Below, piece after piece: positions 62,267 to 64,000 of a stretch of 64,000 bases of DNA (position 1 is the first letter of the stretch; every line of letters begins with the position of its first letter). The DNA lies in contig NZ_BAABKD010000007.1 in assembly GCF_039543645.1 (NCBI RefSeq), positions 62,001 through 126,000 on the forward strand, written 5' to 3'. Below the pieces are notes generated by a model. The model made no database searches. It was not told where the DNA came from and saw only the letters and a list, made by a program, of their open reading frames with translations. This DNA comes from Paenalcaligenes hermetiae (lineage in GTDB: Bacteria > Pseudomonadota > Gammaproteobacteria > Burkholderiales > Burkholderiaceae_B). Made by a program: the position numbers and the translations under genes.

Positions 62267-62574
62267 TGACAATCGGTCTAACGCATTATCTGGTTCTTGG
62301 TGCTATTTTGTTCACAATCGGGCTTTTTGGCTTCTTTTTGAACCGTCGCAACCTGATTATTCTGTTGATGTCGGTAGAGCTCATTTTGCTTTCTGCCAAC
62401 ATGAACTTCATTGCCTTCTCCACATGGTTTGGGGATACGGCCGGACAGGTCTTTGTTTTCTTCGTTTTAACCGTCGCAGCGGCTGAAGCCGCGATCGGTT
62501 TAGCTATTCTGGTGCTGTTGTTCCGTAACCTGAATACAATCAACGTCGAAAAACTTGACCAGCTCAAGGGTTGA
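62266..62574 (+). CDS. nuoK: NADH-quinone oxidoreductase subunit K
   Basis: Membrane subunit ND4L homologue, 102 residues, three helices. The conserved membrane Glu residues are in LLMSVELILLSANMNF and AAAEAAIGLAILV, both needed for proton transfer. Two ATG codons (62263, 62266) are adjacent; the second gives the standard MTIGLTHYLVLG. CAGGAGACAA precedes them. Confidence 0.96.
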   Translation: MTIGLTHYLVLGAILFTIGLFGFFLNRRNLIILLMSVELILLSANMNFIAFSTWFGDTAGQVFVFFVLTVAAAEAAIGLAILVLLFRNLNTINVEKLDQLKG

Positions 62575-62590
62575 TGGGGTAGCACAAACA

Positions 62591-64000
62591 ATGAACTCAC
62601 CAAATTTATATTTACTCATTGCATTAGCTCCCTTAGCAGGGGCGCTGATTGCGGGGCTTTTTGGCACCGGTTTTTTAGGCCGATTTGTGTGCAAAAAAGG
62701 CGCTCACTCAATCACTATTTTAGGTGTATTGATTTCCTTGGTTGGCTCCGTGATGGTGTTGATGCAAACACTAAACGGTCACACCTTTGATGGTCCGGTT
62801 TATACCTGGGCAACTATTGGTGATGCCACGTGGCAAATTGGCTTTTTAATTGATAATTTGACCGCGCTCATGATGGTGGTTGTGACCTCTGTGTCGCTGA
62901 TGGTGCATATTTACACAATCGGCTATATGGCAGAGGATCCCGGCTACCAACGGTTTTTCTCTTATATTTCCCTGTTTACCTTCTCCATGTTGATGCTGGT
63001 CATGTCTAACAACATGCTACAGCTCTTCTTTGGTTGGGAGGCCGTGGGCTTGGTTTCTTATCTATTGATTGGATTCTGGTTTAAAAAAGAAACCGCCATC
63101 TTTGCTAATATGAAAGCCTTCTTGGTGAACCGTGTTGGTGACTTTGGTTTTGCCTTGGGGATTGGTTTGCTTTATGCCTATACAGGCACCATGCACTACG
63201 GTGAAATTTTTGCTAAAGCCGAACAATTGGCACAGCTCAGTTTCCCTGGTACAAGTTGGCAGCTGCTAACGGTAGCGTGTATTGCCTTATTTGTTGGTGC
63301 GATGGGTAAATCGGCACAGGTCCCTTTACACTCATGGTTACCCGACTCCATGGAAGGTCCCACACCGATTTCTGCATTGATTCACGCCGCAACGATGGTA
63401 ACCGCAGGGATTTTCATGGTGGCGCGTTTCTCCCCCGTGTTTGAGTACTCCAATACCGCGTTGTCCTTTATTATTGTGATTGGTGCAATTGGCGCGCTGT
63501 TTTTGGGGATTTTGGGCATTATCCAAAACGACATCAAGCGGGTGGTGGCTTATTCCACCTTATCCCAGTTGGGGTATATGACTGTCGCACTAGGAGCCTC
63601 GGCTTATTCGGTGGCGATTTTCCACTTGATGACACACGCCTTCTTTAAAGCACTACTGTTCTTAGGGGCTGGCTCTGTCATTATTGGTATGCACCATAAT
63701 CAAGATATTCGTGCCATGGGCGGCTTGCGTAAATATATGCCCATCACATGGATCACGTTCTTGATTGGTACAGCGGCTTTAGTTGGTACGCCTTTCTTCT
63801 CTGGCTTTTACTCCAAAGAGCATATTATCGAGGCAGCGGCATTGGCTTCAGCCTCTGGGGTATGGGGCGCCGGCTTTGCTCAGTATGCGACCTTAATAGG
63901 GGTCTTTATTACTTCTTTATATTCTTTCCGTGTGTATTTCTTAGTCTTCCACGGCAAAGAAAATTTCCGTAATCCTCCCGCAGAGGCATTGGGTGAGCAC
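62591..64000 (+). CDS. nuoL: NADH-quinone oxidoreductase subunit L, 3' end outside window
   Basis: Antiporter-like membrane subunit ND5 homologue. About 470 codons are present, running off the window (usual total about 610-690). The ATG at 62591 begins NSPNLYLLIALAPLAGALIAG. Helix segments include the FFGWEAVGLVSYLLIGFW motif with the key Glu, GDFGFALGIG, and VGAMGKSAQVPLHSWLPDSMEGPTPISALIHAATMVTAG, which carries the lysine and histidine residues of the proton channel. nuoM and nuoN would be expected next. Confidence 0.97.
   Translation, partial: MNSPNLYLLIALAPLAGALIAGLFGTGFLGRFVCKKGAHSITILGVLISLVGSVMVLMQTLNGHTFDGPVYTWATIGDATWQIGFLIDNLTALMMVVVTSVSLMVHIYTIGYMAEDPGYQRFFSYISLFTFSMLMLVMSNNMLQLFFGWEAVGLVSYLLIGFWFKKETAIFANMKAFLVNRVGDFGFALGIGLLYAYTGTMHYGEIFAKAEQLAQLSFPGTSWQLLTVACIALFVGAMGKSAQVPLHSWLPDSMEGPTPISALIHAATMVTAGIFMVARFSPVFEYSNTALSFIIVIGAIGALFLGILGIIQNDIKRVVAYSTLSQLGYMTVALGASAYSVAIFHLMTHAFFKALLFLGAGSVIIGMHHNQDIRAMGGLRKYMPITWITFLIGTAALVGTPFFSGFYSKEHIIEAAALASASGVWGAGFAQYATLIGVFITSLYSFRVYFLVFHGKENFRNPPAEALGEH

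Noticed and set aside
1..64000. CRISPR array, insertion sequence, prophage or defence island
   Set aside because: No regularly spaced repeats, transposase, phage structural or defence-type genes were seen; all sizeable genes have housekeeping or metabolic assignments.

Overview
The window is core chromosome from a betaproteobacterium, most likely order Burkholderiales, family Alcaligenaceae (Paenalcaligenes/Oligella/Pelistega-like). This rests on the gene content: a mitochondrial-type nuo operon with separate nuoC and nuoD, a beta-type DUF1841 protein, a Porin_4-type porin, TAXI TRAP transport with DUF1850, the ilvI-ilvH-ilvC order, and moderate GC content. The genus is an inference. No insertion sequence, prophage, CRISPR array, integrase or plasmid function was seen.

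Layout. 1-3.3 kb: heat-shock pair dnaK-dnaJ behind a sigma32-type -10 element. 3.3-8.5 kb (minus): M16 peptidase, then DUF1841-MoxR ATPase-VWA protein. 8.7-12.8 kb: icd, an acetyl/succinyl-CoA:acetate CoA-transferase and its divergent LysR regulator. 12.8-14.5 kb: a long ATP-sulfurylase homologue whose nucleotide-binding loop is atypical. 14.6-20.8 kb: an acetate-utilisation locus (CrbS-type symporter/histidine kinase, CrbR-type response regulator, ActP, DUF485). 21-23.5 kb: orphan HipB-like regulator, candidate small RNA, SMR efflux pump, Smr-domain protein, trxB. 23.5-29.5 kb: ftsK, lolA, rarA, serS. 29.5-34.2 kb: small EF-hand membrane protein, tRNA-Ser(CGA), bdhA, yaaA, FUSC-type membrane protein. 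34.4-40.4 kb: TAXI TRAP transporter, DUF1850, family III CoA-transferase and glutaryl-CoA dehydrogenase, read as one organic-acid uptake and activation unit. 40.5-45 kb: ilvI, ilvH, ilvC, then pssA. 45-48.6 kb: lipoprotein, rpsO-pnp, tRNA-Leu(TAA), tRNA-Ser(TGA). 48.7-51.2 kb: quinone oxidoreductase, tpiA, secG, tRNA-Leu(GAG). 51.5-52.7 kb: porin. 53.1-64 kb: nuoA to nuoL, with nuoL running off the window.

Metabolically the window points to a respiratory, acid-using lifestyle: acetate uptake and CoA activation, 3-hydroxybutyrate oxidation, a probable glutarate-type degradation unit, isocitrate dehydrogenase and Complex I. The most interesting regulatory observation is a near-identical 16-bp palindrome upstream of both icd and nuoA (15 of 16 bases the same), suggesting one unknown regulator of TCA cycle and NADH dehydrogenase. 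The most interesting protein is the ATP-sulfurylase homologue. It keeps the overall fold signatures but has lost the Gln-Thr-Arg of the sulfate/ATP loop and carries a C-terminal extension of about 170 residues. No clearly new multi-gene system was found; the rest is conserved housekeeping sequence.
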